This document shows positions 24,001 to 35,319 of a stretch of 64,000 bases of DNA, piece after piece. The notes under the pieces were generated by a model. The model did not search any database. It was not told the origin of the DNA and saw only the letters and a list, made by a program, of their open reading frames with translations. The stretch's first letter is position 1, and every line of letters starts with the position of its first letter. Source of the stretch: Sabethes cyaneus (Eukaryota; Arthropoda; Insecta; Diptera; Culicidae); assembly GCF_943734655.1 (NCBI RefSeq), contig NC_071354.1:2329001-2393000 (forward strand), written 5' to 3'. The position numbers and the translations under genes are program-made.

Positions 24001-26530
24001 CTAGCTGACCCGACAAACTTCGTATTGCCACAAATTAACCTGTGTTGTACATAAATCATGAATCTCGGATGATCTTTGTCACTTCTCGAGTTTTGCAAGC
24101 CCCCCAGTGGGCGGCGCTTCCGACGGCGGGTCACCGGCAACACTCGCGACCGGCTCGTCCTGAATGATCTAGTGTTACTATAGATAGTTTTTGTGGTCTT
24201 GTTATTGATTAATGTTTTATGGAAGAGTCTCGAATTTCTCGAGTTGGATTAGTTTTTGAGTTTCGCAAAAATTTCTGTTTTATTTGTATGAGAGTCCATA
24301 TCCCCCTACCACAGGGGTGAGAGGTCTCTAACTATCATAAAATAAATTCAAGACTCAAAAATCTCCTACATGCTAAATTTGGTTCCATTTGCTTGATTAG
24401 TACTCAAATTATAAGGAAATTTGTATTTCATTTGTATGGGAGCCCACCCTCTTAAAAGGGAAAGGGGTCGTAATACACCACAGAAAAAAAATTCTGCCAT
24501 CTAAAACTCTCACATGCCAAATTTGGTTCCATTTGCTTGATTAGTTCTAAAGTTATGAGCAAATTTGTATTTCGTTTGAATGGGAGCCCCCCCCCCCCCC
24601 CTCCTAAAAAGGTAAGAAGTCCTAATTCATCATGGGAAAAATGGTTGCCTCCAAAAACACCCACATGCCAAATATGGTTCCATTTGCTTGATTAGTTCTC
24701 GAATTATGAGGAAATTTGTATTTCATTTGAGTAGAAGCCCCCCCTCTTGAAGTGTGGAAGGATCCTAATTCACCGTAGAAAATATTTTTGCCTCCAAAAA
24801 CCTCCACATGCCGAATTTGGTTCTATTTGCTTGATTAGTTCTCGAGTTATGAGGAAATTTGTATTTCATTTGTATTGGAGCCCCCCTCCTAATGTGGGAA
24901 GAGGTCCTAATTCATCACAGAAAAAATTCTTGCCTCCAAAAACACCTACACGTCAAATTTGGTTCCATTTGCTGGATTAGTTCTCGAGTTATGAGGAAAT
25001 TTGTATTTCGTTTGTATAGGACCCCCCCTCCTAAAGTGGGGAGGGGTCCCAATTCATCATTGAAAAAAAAATTGTCTCCAAAAACACACATATGCCAAAT
25101 TTGGTTCAATTCGCTTGATTAGTTCTCGAGTTATGAGGAAATTTGTATTTAATTTGTACAGGAGCCCCTCCTCTTAAAGTGGGGAGGGGTCCTAATTCAC
25201 CAAAGAAAATTTTCTTGCTCTCGAAAACCTTCACATGCCAAATTTGGTTGCATTTGCTTGATTAGTTCTCGAGTTATGAGGAAATTTGTATGGAAGCCCC
25301 CCCTCTTAAAGGGGAGAGGAGTTATAATTCCTCTTATAAAGAGGGGAGGGGTCTCAATTCACCCTAGAATAAATTCTTGTCACCAAAAAAAAACACCCAC
25401 ATGCCAAATGTTGTTCTATTTGCTTGATTAGTTCTCGAGTTAGGAGGAAATTTGTATTTCATTTGTACAGGAGCCCCCCCTCTTAGAGTGGGGAGGGGTC
25501 CTAATTCACCGTAGAAAATTTTCCTGCCCTCGAAAACCTTCACATGCCAAATTTGGTTCCATTTGCTTGATTAGTTCTCGAGTTATGAGGAAATTTGTAT
25601 GGAAGCCCCCCCTCTTAAAGGGGAGAGGAGTTACAATTCCCCTTATAAAGAGGGAGGGGTCTCAATTTACCATAGAATAAATTCTTGTCACCGAAAACAC
25701 CCACATGCCAAATTTGATTCTATTTGCTTGATTAGTTCTCGAGTTATGAGGAAATTTGTATTTCATTTGTATAGGAGCCCCCCCTCCTAAAGTGGGGAGA
25801 GGTTCTTAGTCATCATAGAAAAAATTCTTGCCTCCAAAAACACCTACATGCCAAATTTGGTTCCATTTGCTGGATTAGCTCTCGAGTTATAAGGAAATTT
25901 GTATTTCGTTTGTATAGGAGCCCCCCCCCCTCAAAGTGGGGAGGGGTCCCAATTCATCATAGAAAAAAATTTTGTCTCCAAAAACACACACATGCCAAAT
26001 TTGGTTCCATTTGCTTGATTAGTTCTCGAGTTATGAGGAAATTGGTATTTCATTTGTACAGGAGCCCCCCCTCTTAAAGTGAGGAGGGGTCCTAATTCAA
26101 CATAGAAAATTTTCTTGCCCTCGAAAACTTTCACATGCCAAATTTGGTTCCATTTGCTTGATTAGTTCTCGAGTTATGAGGAAATTTGTATGGAAACCCC
26201 CCCTCTTAAAGGGGAGAGGAGTTATAATTCCCCTTATAAAGAGGGGAGGGGTCTCAAATTACCCTAGAATAAATTCTTGTCACCGAAAACACCCACATGC
26301 CAAATTTGGTTCTATTTGCTTGATTAGTTCTCGAGTTATGCAGAAATTTGTGTTTCATTTGTATGGGAGCCCCCCCTCTTAGTGGGGGGAGGGGTCTATA
26401 ACCATCACTAAAACCTTTCCTGGCCCCAAAAACCTCTACATGCAAATTTTCACGGCGATTGGTTCAGTAGTTTTTGATTCTATAAGGAACACAGGACAGA
26501 CAGACAGAAATCCTTCTTTATAGGTATAGA
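24001..26530 (-). mobile_element. Helitron-like element, copy 1 (non-autonomous, satellite-filled)
   Basis: Read on the minus strand it starts TCTATACCTATAAAGAAGG and ends GGGTCAGCTAG, i.e. a 5' TC and a 3' CTRR terminus. A short imperfect hairpin (GGCAA...TTGTC) lies just before GGGTCAG. The flanking bases are A on the left (24000) and T on the right (26531), the A^T target expected of Helitrons, with no target duplication. No Rep/helicase frame is present. The interior is a tandem array of about 14 units. The same termini bound the interrupted copy 45093-55705. Confidence 0.75.
24365..26450. repeat. Tandem array of about 14 ~140-163-bp units inside Helitron copy 1
   Basis: Each unit contains CCAAATTTGGTTCCATTTGC, TTGATTAGTTCTCGAG, TTATGAGGAAATTTGTAT, a C-run with CTCTTAAAG, GGGGAGGGGTC and CACCCACATG. 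Unit starts fall near 24370, 24518, 24667, 24814, 24955, 25094, 25237, 25400, 25547, 25707, 25853, 25995, 26138 and 26300. A variant unit with GGGGAGAGGAGTTA recurs at about 25310, 25620 and 26212, suggesting higher-order duplication. Confidence 0.9.
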
Positions 26531-26785
26531 TTATTCCAAAAAGTTGGACTTCATTACTAAAGCTCAGCCTGACACCAAACAATATAGGGAAAGTAATAGT
26601 ATGTTTTCTTCTTCTAGTGAATGCTAGTGCCTGTTTTTGTGAGGTTTATATTAGTTTTGTGTGCATCATAATACGGCGATGTTAAGAGCTCTTAATAAAT
26701 AAGTACTGCGTCAATTTTTTCTTCTAACGATAAGTTCTACGTCGATGGTTTAAGCAATAGTCTCATAACTAAGCTGCAGTATCTT

Positions 26786-27115
26786 GTGAAGGACTGCGTC
26801 GACCACCAGTGTCCAAAGCAAGGAAGGAGAACTTCTTGTGGACATCCTTTGATCACCGAAATCATAACCGAGGTTTTCCGTAGATTTGGCAAGCTTTCAC
26901 AACAGCGCAGAAGTACCGCAGTGGCATTGAGAAAACGGGGTGGATTTCTTCAAAAAGGACATCAAGTCACCCTACTGCCCTAAATTTCGGGCAATTGAGA
27001 AATATTGGGCACTTGTCATACAAAAGTTTAAAAAGAGTGGAAAGGTGAAAACTATGAAAGAAATGTGGGAACAAAATGACCGCTCAGATTAGCCAACAAT
27101 ATCCAAAATATGATA
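26786..27115 (+). pseudogene. Tc1/mariner-type transposase C-terminal relic
   Basis: The plus strand around 26975-27085 reads CPKFRAIEKYWALVIQKFKK followed by SGKVKTMKEMWEQ. This matches the C-terminal region of Tc1/mariner-superfamily transposases, in which the acidic residue of the RPIE-YW motif is catalytic. Upstream, 26786-26983 may encode the preceding part in another frame. In-frame stops follow near 27091 and 27112. Only a degenerate fragment remains and no terminal repeats were identified. Confidence 0.55.
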
Positions 27116-28149
27116 AATATTCGAAGAAAAGATCGAGATTTGATGAAACTCAAATCGGAATAATTTTTTCTTTGTTTTTTCTTTGAACATAAGTAAATTA
27201 CCTTCGTTTTGAGTACTCAACATTTTTACTTCGATTCCGTGCTAACGTAAGAACTGACGACGCTATTTTCATAGGACATAACACATAATCGATGGGCAAC
27301 AACCAACAACTTAGGCGAAACCGGTCGGAGAAAAGTAAATTTTAATGTTTGTAAGAACGATATAATATATTATGATATGTTCTTCGATACTAGTGTTAAG
27401 CTTTAAGTTTAAAAAATAGTGATAAAAACGAATTCTTTATAGAAGGTCTTAGTTACTAAATTGAGACTGATAGTCTGGTGAATTTTTCAGCAAAATGTGT
27501 AAAGCAGTAAATTATTAAAATACATATAGGGTTGATGCTCCAGTAGTTGTGATAATACCTGTAATGGTGGAAACTCGAAATATTTCGTCATTTTTGCAGA
27601 TTTAGGTACAAGTTTGATACTTACCCAGAGATACAGGTACAGGTAAACAGTTATCAAACTTGTACCAAAATCTGCTAAAGTAATGGAATAGGGTATCGGA
27701 AGATATTTCCAGCACGCTACTAAACACACAACTTTGATCACACTTACTTATTTTAGAAATTAAGCAGTTGTGAATACGGTATCACAGAACAATTCTACTT
27801 TTTTTTATCACGGAGGTACACAAAAATTCCCCTCTGATATGAAAATATAAATCAATTTTCATTCACTAGCAGTTTGCAGCAATTTGTTTTTAATTTCAGG
27901 CTATGGTGCCCTATTTATACTACCACAAATAATGTAGGCAGATGCGCCTGAAACTCTTCTATCGTGTTGACATAGCTAGTTTTTGAGAGACAACCACTTG
28001 CTTCTGGTGCTAGTGTATATGAACGATTAAATGTACACTAGCGCCACTGCAAAACTAGTTAGTTGCAAATTATTTTTAGAATTTTTGTCACCTTTACCCC
28101 CCCCCCCCTCCCCCCCCCCCCCCCTTGGAAATTGGCTTAAACAATCGGG
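27116..28149. other. Non-coding DNA with a small foldback and a poly-C run
   Basis: 27596-27619 and 27652-27675 form a 24-bp inverted repeat with one mismatch around a 32-base spacer. 27240-27300 shares about 55 bp with 42490-42545 (AGAACTGACGAC...TCATAGGAC...AACACATA), another small dispersed repeat. No gene is supported. Confidence 0.6.
28097..28124 (+). repeat. Poly-C tract, 27 of 28 bases C
   Basis: A cytosine run interrupted by a single T at 28109. The complementary strand is a G-run able to form a quadruplex. Confidence 0.95.
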
Positions 28150-28600
28150 GAACAAAAAAATTATTTGTGCGATATACGCCAATTTTTTTTTATAAAATCA
28201 ATTGCCGGTGGGCACTACAGCCTAAAAAACTCGAAAAATGAGTGTACGAGTGGAGTTGTCGCTTCTTGCACGAAACAGAAATGGAAGTTCGAACAATGGA
28301 ATTTCCGAAAATCAGCAGAAAATTTTTCAATTATTTCTGTCTTCCATTTTGTAGGATTTTGCATAGAAAATAATGACGTGTATGTGAAAAGAAAGAATTG
28401 ATTTGGGTTTCACATTTAAACTTTAAGTAAAAATGCTTAAAACGCTTAAAACATTTATTTTTGTCTTCCATTTTGTAGGATTTTGCATAGAAAATAATGA
28501 CGTGTATGTGGAAAGAAAGAATTGATTTGTGTTTCACGTTTAAACTTTAAGTAAAAATGCTTAAAACGCATGTTTTTAACGTAGGACTACGTCTTTGTTT
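28150..28600. repeat. Dispersed repeat with internal 124-bp tandem duplication
   Basis: It is related to 13670-13910. Its right half is duplicated in tandem: the unit beginning TGTCTTCCATTTTGTAGG occurs at 28338-28461 and again at 28462-28569 with few changes. It ends near ACGTAG-GA-CTACGT (28580-28593), a small inverted repeat also found in extended form at 62456. No coding capacity. Confidence 0.65.
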
Positions 28601-28744
28601 ACTATACTGGAACTGAATAGCACTTTGTGAACACGAGAATCAAAGTGTAACGTTTGAATGAAAGATTTCAAATACTAATAACTACTAAACTACTGAACGA
28701 AACTGAACAATTTATATGTCGTTTGATAGATAAAATGATCAGCA

Positions 28745-29085
28745 ATTTTATGGAGAGGGTAAGAGGGGGGACTCCTACACAAATGAAACACAAACTTCTT
28801 CAAAACTCGAGAACTAATCAAGCAAAAGGGGCCAAATTTGGCATGTGGGGGTTTTTTGTAGGCAGGAATCTTTTCTATGGTAAATTAGGACCTTTGCCTT
28901 CTTTAGGAAGGGAGGATCCCATACAAATGAAATACAAAACTCCTCATAACTCGAGAATTAATCAAGCAAATGAAACCAAGTTTGGCATGTGCGGTTTTTG
29001 GATGCATGAATTTATTCTACGATGGTTTGAGACCCCTCATCCCTGTGGAGGATAAGGACTCCCATAAAAATAAAACAGAAATTTT
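28745..29085 (+). mobile_element. Helitron-like satellite fragment, inverted orientation
   Basis: It is the reverse complement of the unit seen in 24365-26450: ACTCGAGAACTAATCAAGCA, AAATTTGGCATGTG and AGGGGGGACTCC all appear inverted, in about two units. Neither Helitron terminus is present, so it is a truncated relic. Confidence 0.75.
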
Positions 29086-30226
29086 TGCGTATGTGCCATA
29101 TTTTCGGCTATGTAACCAGCGGTAAGCTGTGAAAGTAAACTAGTAAAACCTTCTTGGAGCAAAAGACAGTGAATCGACGCCACTAACTTACGGGCCTGTT
29201 GCCTTTCATTTCAATAGAGAAGGACATTCGAATGGTACGTCATATTTGCGATGGACGTGCTTTGGCTTTAATGTTATTTGCAACCAATAGCCCTTTTAAA
29301 GGCCGCAAGCGAGTTCAAGTAAGATTATTGAAATATGTCAAGCTACGCATAATCATATTTAATACAATAACCTGTGGGCTGGTTATTCATAACTATTTCA
29401 ACTTTTATGAAGCACACATGTGATTTTTGAAAGAAATCGCTATGCCTCAATGGTTGCAGGCGTTGTACTTATGAACGTATTTTCAAAGCTACCATTGTAT
29501 TCAATGAAAAATTGAATCTGAATATTTCGCTCTTCTCTTTTAAACATTCACTTAAACAATGGCACTCACTGATTCTTATAAACATATGCATATACATATG
29601 CCAGAAATGCTCGAAATGCTTTTAGCTCGATTAAAAAAATTTTTGTTTTCTTTTTGCCCCCCTTCAGTGGCCTAACGCCAGAAGGACAAAAACTTTATAA
29701 AATATTTGTAATGGCCTTATCTTCAATGAGCCGGTATGTACCGGCAATACCGACACGTTCTCCATTATCCGTTGTCACGTTATCCATCTGTTTCTCTTGT
29801 GATCGGCCTTGTGAAGGACAGTAATCCACCGAATAGACCCCTGGGTGGTGCTATTTTCTCACTGTAATTTCTTAGGTTTTTACAAATAGATACGTTTTAA
29901 CGTGGTCGAAACGAACCAAAATCACTCGAAACGAGAATCGCAATGTCGCCCCTGGTTTTTAGTAGACCATAAGCCTTTGATAAGTCCAACAATATGCCAA
30001 ATTCAGCTTTATTGTTAATTGCGCAACTAAGAAATTATGGTGGGCGCAAGCGAAGTACCACCTATTGAGATATTCGGAGGATTGTTTTATAACTGTTATG
30101 CAAACCATGCAGGCTTTTATGGTTTGCCGGATATTTAAACAACACAGACACAGACAATGTTCAGTAAATGTTATTCTATCAATTGGTATACAAATCTTGT
30201 CTCGAATAGTAAAAAGCACCGTCGAG
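29086..30226. other. Non-coding DNA, no gene supported
   Basis: Contains the short copy (29691-29725) of the repeat at 13973-14010. Otherwise nothing is recognised. Confidence 0.5.
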
Positions 30227-30944
30227 GCAAAATGCACCCCCTTCGTTTCTAAGCTGACACACATTTTAAAAACAAAAAAGTAATTCTGCCAGTTAAATCG
30301 ATGTTTGCTTTGACTGCTGTGTCAATTTGGCCGTTTTATCTGATAAGGAAACGTAAATAATAACAAAAATATGTGTTCTATAAAAAAACCTATAACTTTT
30401 TGCTTCGTTTCGCTAACGCTTTGTAACTGCACTGACAATATTGATCGCCGGTAAATGAATAATTATGATTCGAGCTACACAATTCTGAATCAACATGAGA
30501 AGTTTTGATATTTAATACTTTTGTTTTAACCAGGAACATTTTTTGTGTAAATTCGGGGCAAAATGCACCCCGAAACTAGGGGCAGAATGCACCCTCAGCA
30601 AACATGCTTTATTCACTTTACTTCTTTTTAAATATGATACACAATTACATCCGAATATCTAATATGTTTTGTGGTACTGTTAAACAACTGCAGTCAGCTA
30701 TTGCAGTGGAGTGTGTTAAATACTGTGTTTCAACAATTATGCTACTGGGGTACATGGAATTCCAAAGGAAACGCACCTCCAATAATTCATCTTCCCTCCC
30801 TCGCTTAGCAAATTTAATCACAATATTTGGTGAAGACCAAAAGCAACGTTGTCAGTTAGCAAGCTCAAATTATATTACAGTTATTGAATTTATTGAATAA
30901 GTTCCCATTAATTGATACAAAACATGCACGGGTGTATTTTGCCC
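30227..30944. repeat. Region bounded by inverted GGGGCAAAATGCACCCC motifs
   Basis: GCAAAATGCACCCC occurs at 30227-30240, full-length at 30555-30571 and as GGGGCAGAATGCACCCT at 30579-30595. The inverse GGGTGTATTTTGCCC is at 30930-30944. The arrangement suggests a decayed terminal-inverted-repeat element or nested copies; no transposase was seen. Confidence 0.45.
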
Positions 30945-31188
30945 GGGTAGTTGCCTTTTCAGACTTTAGACTCAATATCAAAAATCGCTTTGCACGCCTT
31001 TATCACAAAGGTGTTTTACATAATAGCTTCTGAAACTTTGTGAAACTCCTGAAGTAACTATGTGCCCGTATTGAACTATTGCAACAACTGTCGGGTTCAA
31101 GAGTTTAATTTAATCCCAGTTATGAAACCTAAAATTAAAAAAGAAGAAAACTTATCCAATTTATTTCTACTATGTATATTTTATTCAC

Positions 31189-31233
31189 GACAGATACGTA
31201 TTTCGCCTACGACTTGCAGGCTTCCTCAGTGTC
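31189..31233 (-). ncRNA. Hammerhead-type ribozyme motif HH-4
   Basis: Minus strand: GACA, core CTGAGGA (31229-31223), A, stem II GCCT/AGGC with loop GCAAGTCGT, GAAA, minimal stem III TACGTAT, cleavage base C, then TGTC pairing with GACA to close stem I. All invariant hammerhead core bases are kept; the variable core position 7 is G. With motif HH-3 it is the best candidate for an active copy in the window. It forms the left arm of a perfect 54-bp palindrome. Confidence 0.7.
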
Positions 31234-31322
31234 TGTTTTCGAACCTGTGTCTATCTGAACCTGTCTATGTTCGAAAACAGACACTGAGGAAGCCTGCAAG
31301 TCGTAGGCGAAATACGTATCTG
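31191..31322. repeat. Perfect 54-bp inverted repeat made of two hammerhead motifs
   Basis: 31191-31244 and 31269-31322 are exact reverse complements over 54 bp, separated by a 24-base spacer. Each arm contains a hammerhead-type core on opposite strands. Left-flank similarity (TTCTACTATGTATATTTTATT) to the tails of the other family members shows that the left arm extends into the element while the right arm is cut at TCTG. Confidence 0.97.
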
Positions 31323-31324
31323 GT
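31280..31324 (+). ncRNA. Hammerhead-type ribozyme motif HH-5 (stem I truncated)
   Basis: Plus strand: GACA, CTGAGGA, A, GCCT/AGGC stem II, GAAA, TACGTAT, C, then TGGT where the others have TGTC. Only two stem I pairs remain because the copy is cut at the palindrome edge, so weak or no activity is expected. Confidence 0.6.
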
Positions 31325-33305
31325 ACTACAGGTACTACCACAACCACTGGAGTATTTGACCTAGACATCCACATATACATCAATAGAAAAACAATGAAAA
31401 AATTTCCGTAGTGAAGATTATCACGCATCAAAATACTTCAAGTAATAACAAAGCTCTGTAGTGAAAATTTCACGCATTAAGATATGCAAGAAGTAATCAC
31501 CGCTTTTCGAACGAAATTTCCGCCAGCAAAATCAAATGGGCAAAACATTTCGTTCGAAACAAGTCGAACGAAATAAACATTCGTTCAAAATACAGAATAG
31601 GAGTGAATAACAAAATCCCGTAGTGAAAATATCACGCGACCTATCAAAACACTGCATTGGTTAACAATCAACGAGACAGAGCTTAACATTTCAGACCATT
31701 TAACGGACATCTCGCAACATAGGGTAAGTTATCCTATAGTAGACCCTTTACCTATAATAGACCTCGGGTACAGTTTCGGCGTTTATTAGCTTGTGCTACT
31801 TATTTCCGAGAAAATATGACATGAGACAGAAAGTACTAAACATACCACACATTCCAGTTTATAGAGATTTAGCTGCATTCAATTATTAATGCTCTAAAAT
31901 CGATACTTTCAACAAGTCAGGGTCCATTATAGGTTAACAACGCAAAAGATGTCGCTATTAGTTGACCCTCTCCATGCAAAATACACTAGAATTCCTGTAA
32001 TGGACCCGGTCGCTATCCTATTGTAAACCACAAGGTCCATTGAAGGAAAACGGACATTCCAATCTGTTCAATCTTCAATCTTCAAAGCCGCTATAGAGTA
32101 ATTTCACGTGAAATAAGCAAATGACAAAATTTGAACCTTTCTGATTTGGATTAAATTTCACCTACCTGTTTGATAGGAACATAGCACCGTTATGACTCAA
32201 GACTCATTTTTAAAAAGGGCGTATTTATTTTCATGGGTATTATGTTTGATAACTCATATTTCGATAAAAATCAACACTAATTAAACTCCCAAAAAACCCA
32301 AAATAGCTCAAAAAGCATTACCTATCCAATTTTGTTCGATAGAACCCTTGGTGGCCAGTGTTACCCACTGGCAGCCCACCCTCACAATCCGACAATGCGA
32401 CAATCAACTGTAATAAAACTGATTTCGCTGAAAAACCTTCGCATCACAACCCGGTATCATCACGTTTTATCAGCCCGCAGAGTGTGCAACACAGTAAAAC
32501 TAATGAAATTCGCGCAAAAATTGTGAAAGATGACACCGCAGGGCACTTCCACACAGATGTGCCTTTCCAGCCGTCATGTAATCTGCAGCACCCGTCCGTT
32601 TAGTCCAATAAAACGACGAAGACCGCCGTGCCAAAACCAAGCAAGTTCACAGTTCAAGACTGTGCAATTCTCTCCGTCCGAGCATGGCCGCAGCTTCGGC
32701 GGAAGTGGCGGGACCGTGGTTGTAGTACAAATCGGCTCGTCTGCGCTTTGCCAGCCATGGAAATGCGGTGCCTCGTCCATTGTAGCACTATTGCACTTTG
32801 TTACACAATATTGCCGCTGCCTCGCTTTCCTCGATCACCTACAGCAGCGTGTAGGCTTTACCGTGGTCAAAGATATGGCGCACTAACACTGTACATACAG
32901 ATCCTGCCGCTGCTGCTGCGGTGACGCCGGTTGCAGCACAGGAAGTCATCTCGCCCCCATCCGCGACAGCAAGCACGACAATGCTGCACCCGATGCAGCA
33001 GGTGCCCGGCAGTGGCAGTGAAAGAAGCTGGAAATAAAAGAGATTTATTATTTATGTATATTGGGCCGCGTAACTTCGCGCAACGATGACTTGCCGGTTT
33101 TGTAAGGGTTCGTCCTCATATTTTGCTATGCATAGAAACCTTAACGTAATGCTTGTAAAAATCTAACAATTCACGTGATTTACGGGCGCTCCCGAGAAGC
33201 AGTCAGTGGTGGTCGGCTTGCATATCTATATGGCTGCCGGCTAAAGCCGGTCTACACGATATTATTTTTTGCTTATTTCATTATCGCGTTTTCTTGCATT
33301 TCTAG
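31325..33305. other. Non-coding DNA with minor repeats
   Basis: Three copies of a GTAGTGAA-AT-TTCACGC-type imperfect palindrome (31411, 31461, 31623) and a stretch with repeated 'ATAGACC'-like motifs (31730-32040) suggest small transposon debris. 32340-33030 is more GC-rich with overlapping frames on both strands, none recognisable. Confidence 0.5.
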
Positions 33306-33377
33306 CGCCAATGCTGGCCTAGCCGATGAGAGCATCCTTCCTCGCGACAAATGCGGGTGGAGTCAGCCAGCGCAAAC
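33306..33377 (+). CDS. Candidate internal exon of an unidentified gene
   Basis: A strong 3' splice site (pyrimidine tract ending TTCTTGCATTTCTAG at 33305) precedes 72 bases that are clearly GC-richer than their surroundings, followed by a good donor GTAAGG (33378). Only one frame is open through the exon, reading ANAGLADESILPRDKCGWSQ followed by PAQ. Read upstream without splicing, that frame also gives a hydrophobic run but has no ATG, so an internal or split signal-peptide exon is possible. The product is not recognised. If real, the surrounding sequence is intron of a plus-strand gene whose other exons lie outside or were missed. Confidence 0.3.
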
Positions 33378-34910
33378 GTAAGGATCAAGCGTTAACAATC
33401 TGGAAACAGAGCGAAAATAACAACGCCATGATCCGACCGTTCGGGCTGACAGTTGCAGTATTGCAGACAGCCCAACCTGCTATCTGACTGTATGCCTTTC
33501 AGACCATTATTGTGACTAGCTTTCAGTTGTGCGAATCCAACACTGCTTGTTCGCTGAAAGAGGAAAATAAATTTTTCCGACAACTACCTGAGCATAAATA
33601 GATGAGGGTAATGAAACACATGCTCCTCAGTAATCTAATTATGACCGCATTCTAATTGTATACAAGCAAAAATGCAGATGCTTTAATGGAAATATTGTTG
33701 AGCAGAATGAATACGGAGTCGGTATAATACGATGTAGATTGAAAACTTATTTTAAAGTACCCACAAAATATAAAACGCAAAAAATATTTTTCTCTACTGA
33801 AAGAATCCTAATTGCCCAAACCGATTGACAACTCAATCAGTTCCCATTTTCCTCAACTTTTAAGCAGGCAGAAAACTTTTCCAATGAAAAAGTCCTTTCA
33901 CTGACGTCGGTTGCTTCATTCCGGTACATTTTCTTCGTCAGTGCCGTTTCGTTTACTGATTGATCACTAATCCTATTAAATCGTCGTTATTCTGAAGTCG
34001 CCTTAGTCGTCATCATCAGCTATGTTGTGTCATTCCAAAGACGGCCGGATTAAAAAGGTGACAAAATTGTTTCCTTCTCCCGAGTGGCTTATCGCTTCTG
34101 GCTGGGTGACTTTATGCTTCGCCGCAGCAGCTGCCAGTCATCCGCCCGCAAGTCAGGTAGCAAGTAAAACAGCCAGAATGGGAAAAATATTTGTGTTGTT
34201 GCGACTTTTCGACAGGAAATTAGAAAGAATTTACGCATCGTTAAGGATCTTAATGTCGTCGCCGAAGTCGTCCTTGTCGCCATTATGGGTGTACGCAGAA
34301 GCCAGATACCGCCAGGTGGGGCGGTTGGCGCACTGTACGAAGGAAGTTGTAAAATTGTTCTTTATGATCGTACGGTTGATTTGATAACAGTCGCAACCAT
34401 TAAACGTCGTAAAATGTAATAGCTCAATTAAAATGAAAGAATCAAATGAAAAGCAATAATAAAATTGTTGAGAGGGAATACCATTGTGATAGGAACTTTG
34501 TTTATGATGGTTCATATCTTAGAAGTTTAGTTGTGACAATTGAACAAAAAAAAAGTTACCTTAAGTTGTAAGGAATTATTCCACATACAATGTGTTGATA
34601 TCGCCATACAAAACGAACAAATGAGATGAACCCGCGAATTGATCAGATAAGCATTTGCTCGTGCTTCTCACACAGAACCGTCAAATACATGGCGAATTCT
34701 CTAAATATCCCGTAAGAGAGGAAAACATATTTTATTTCCACTGTCAACTCTGGAAAAGAAGTAATTAAAATTTTAGCCTTTTTATTGTTTGAACATTATT
34801 TTAATGCCCAAAACCGATTTTATAACAAAAATAATTCCTAACGAAAATTGAACCAATGAGTGGCAGGCAGAAGTCGGCTTGTCAAAAATTTCAAAACCAT
34901 TCAATTCAAA
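33378..34910. other. Non-coding DNA, no gene supported
   Basis: Short frames only; the 120-codon frame at 34022-34384 has no recognisable domain. Confidence 0.5.
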
Positions 34911-35319
34911 AAAACCCGAATTAATCCACCTAGCGGCGTGACCTAGCCTTTCTACTGCCTCAATAGTCATTATTTAATTTCTCAGAAACATCTATAATTA
35001 ACTTGACTATTTTCTTCAATATCCGTTCCGTATTCCTCAAATTCCTCAAAAATTTGCCAATAAAATTCACAACGTATTGCGTAGAATAATTATATTTTCT
35101 TTCCTTCGGTGCGTAAATACTTGTAAGCGTCATTTATGTTACTTAATGAACACCTTATTTAGTTTTATAATATTTACGTGATTGATAGAAAAATAATGTT
35201 AACTCAAAAGATAATTTATTCAGACTTGAATGAATATATATAGAAAATTAGAAATTAACCCTCTAACGGGTCTACAGACGGCCTTAACTTTCGGGTTTCA
35301 GAGCCACATACGAAACTTT

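Noticed and set aside
24365..26450. Regular repeats resembling a CRISPR array
   Set aside because: Units of 140-163 bp with no short identical repeat/unique spacer structure, inside a eukaryotic Helitron-like element.
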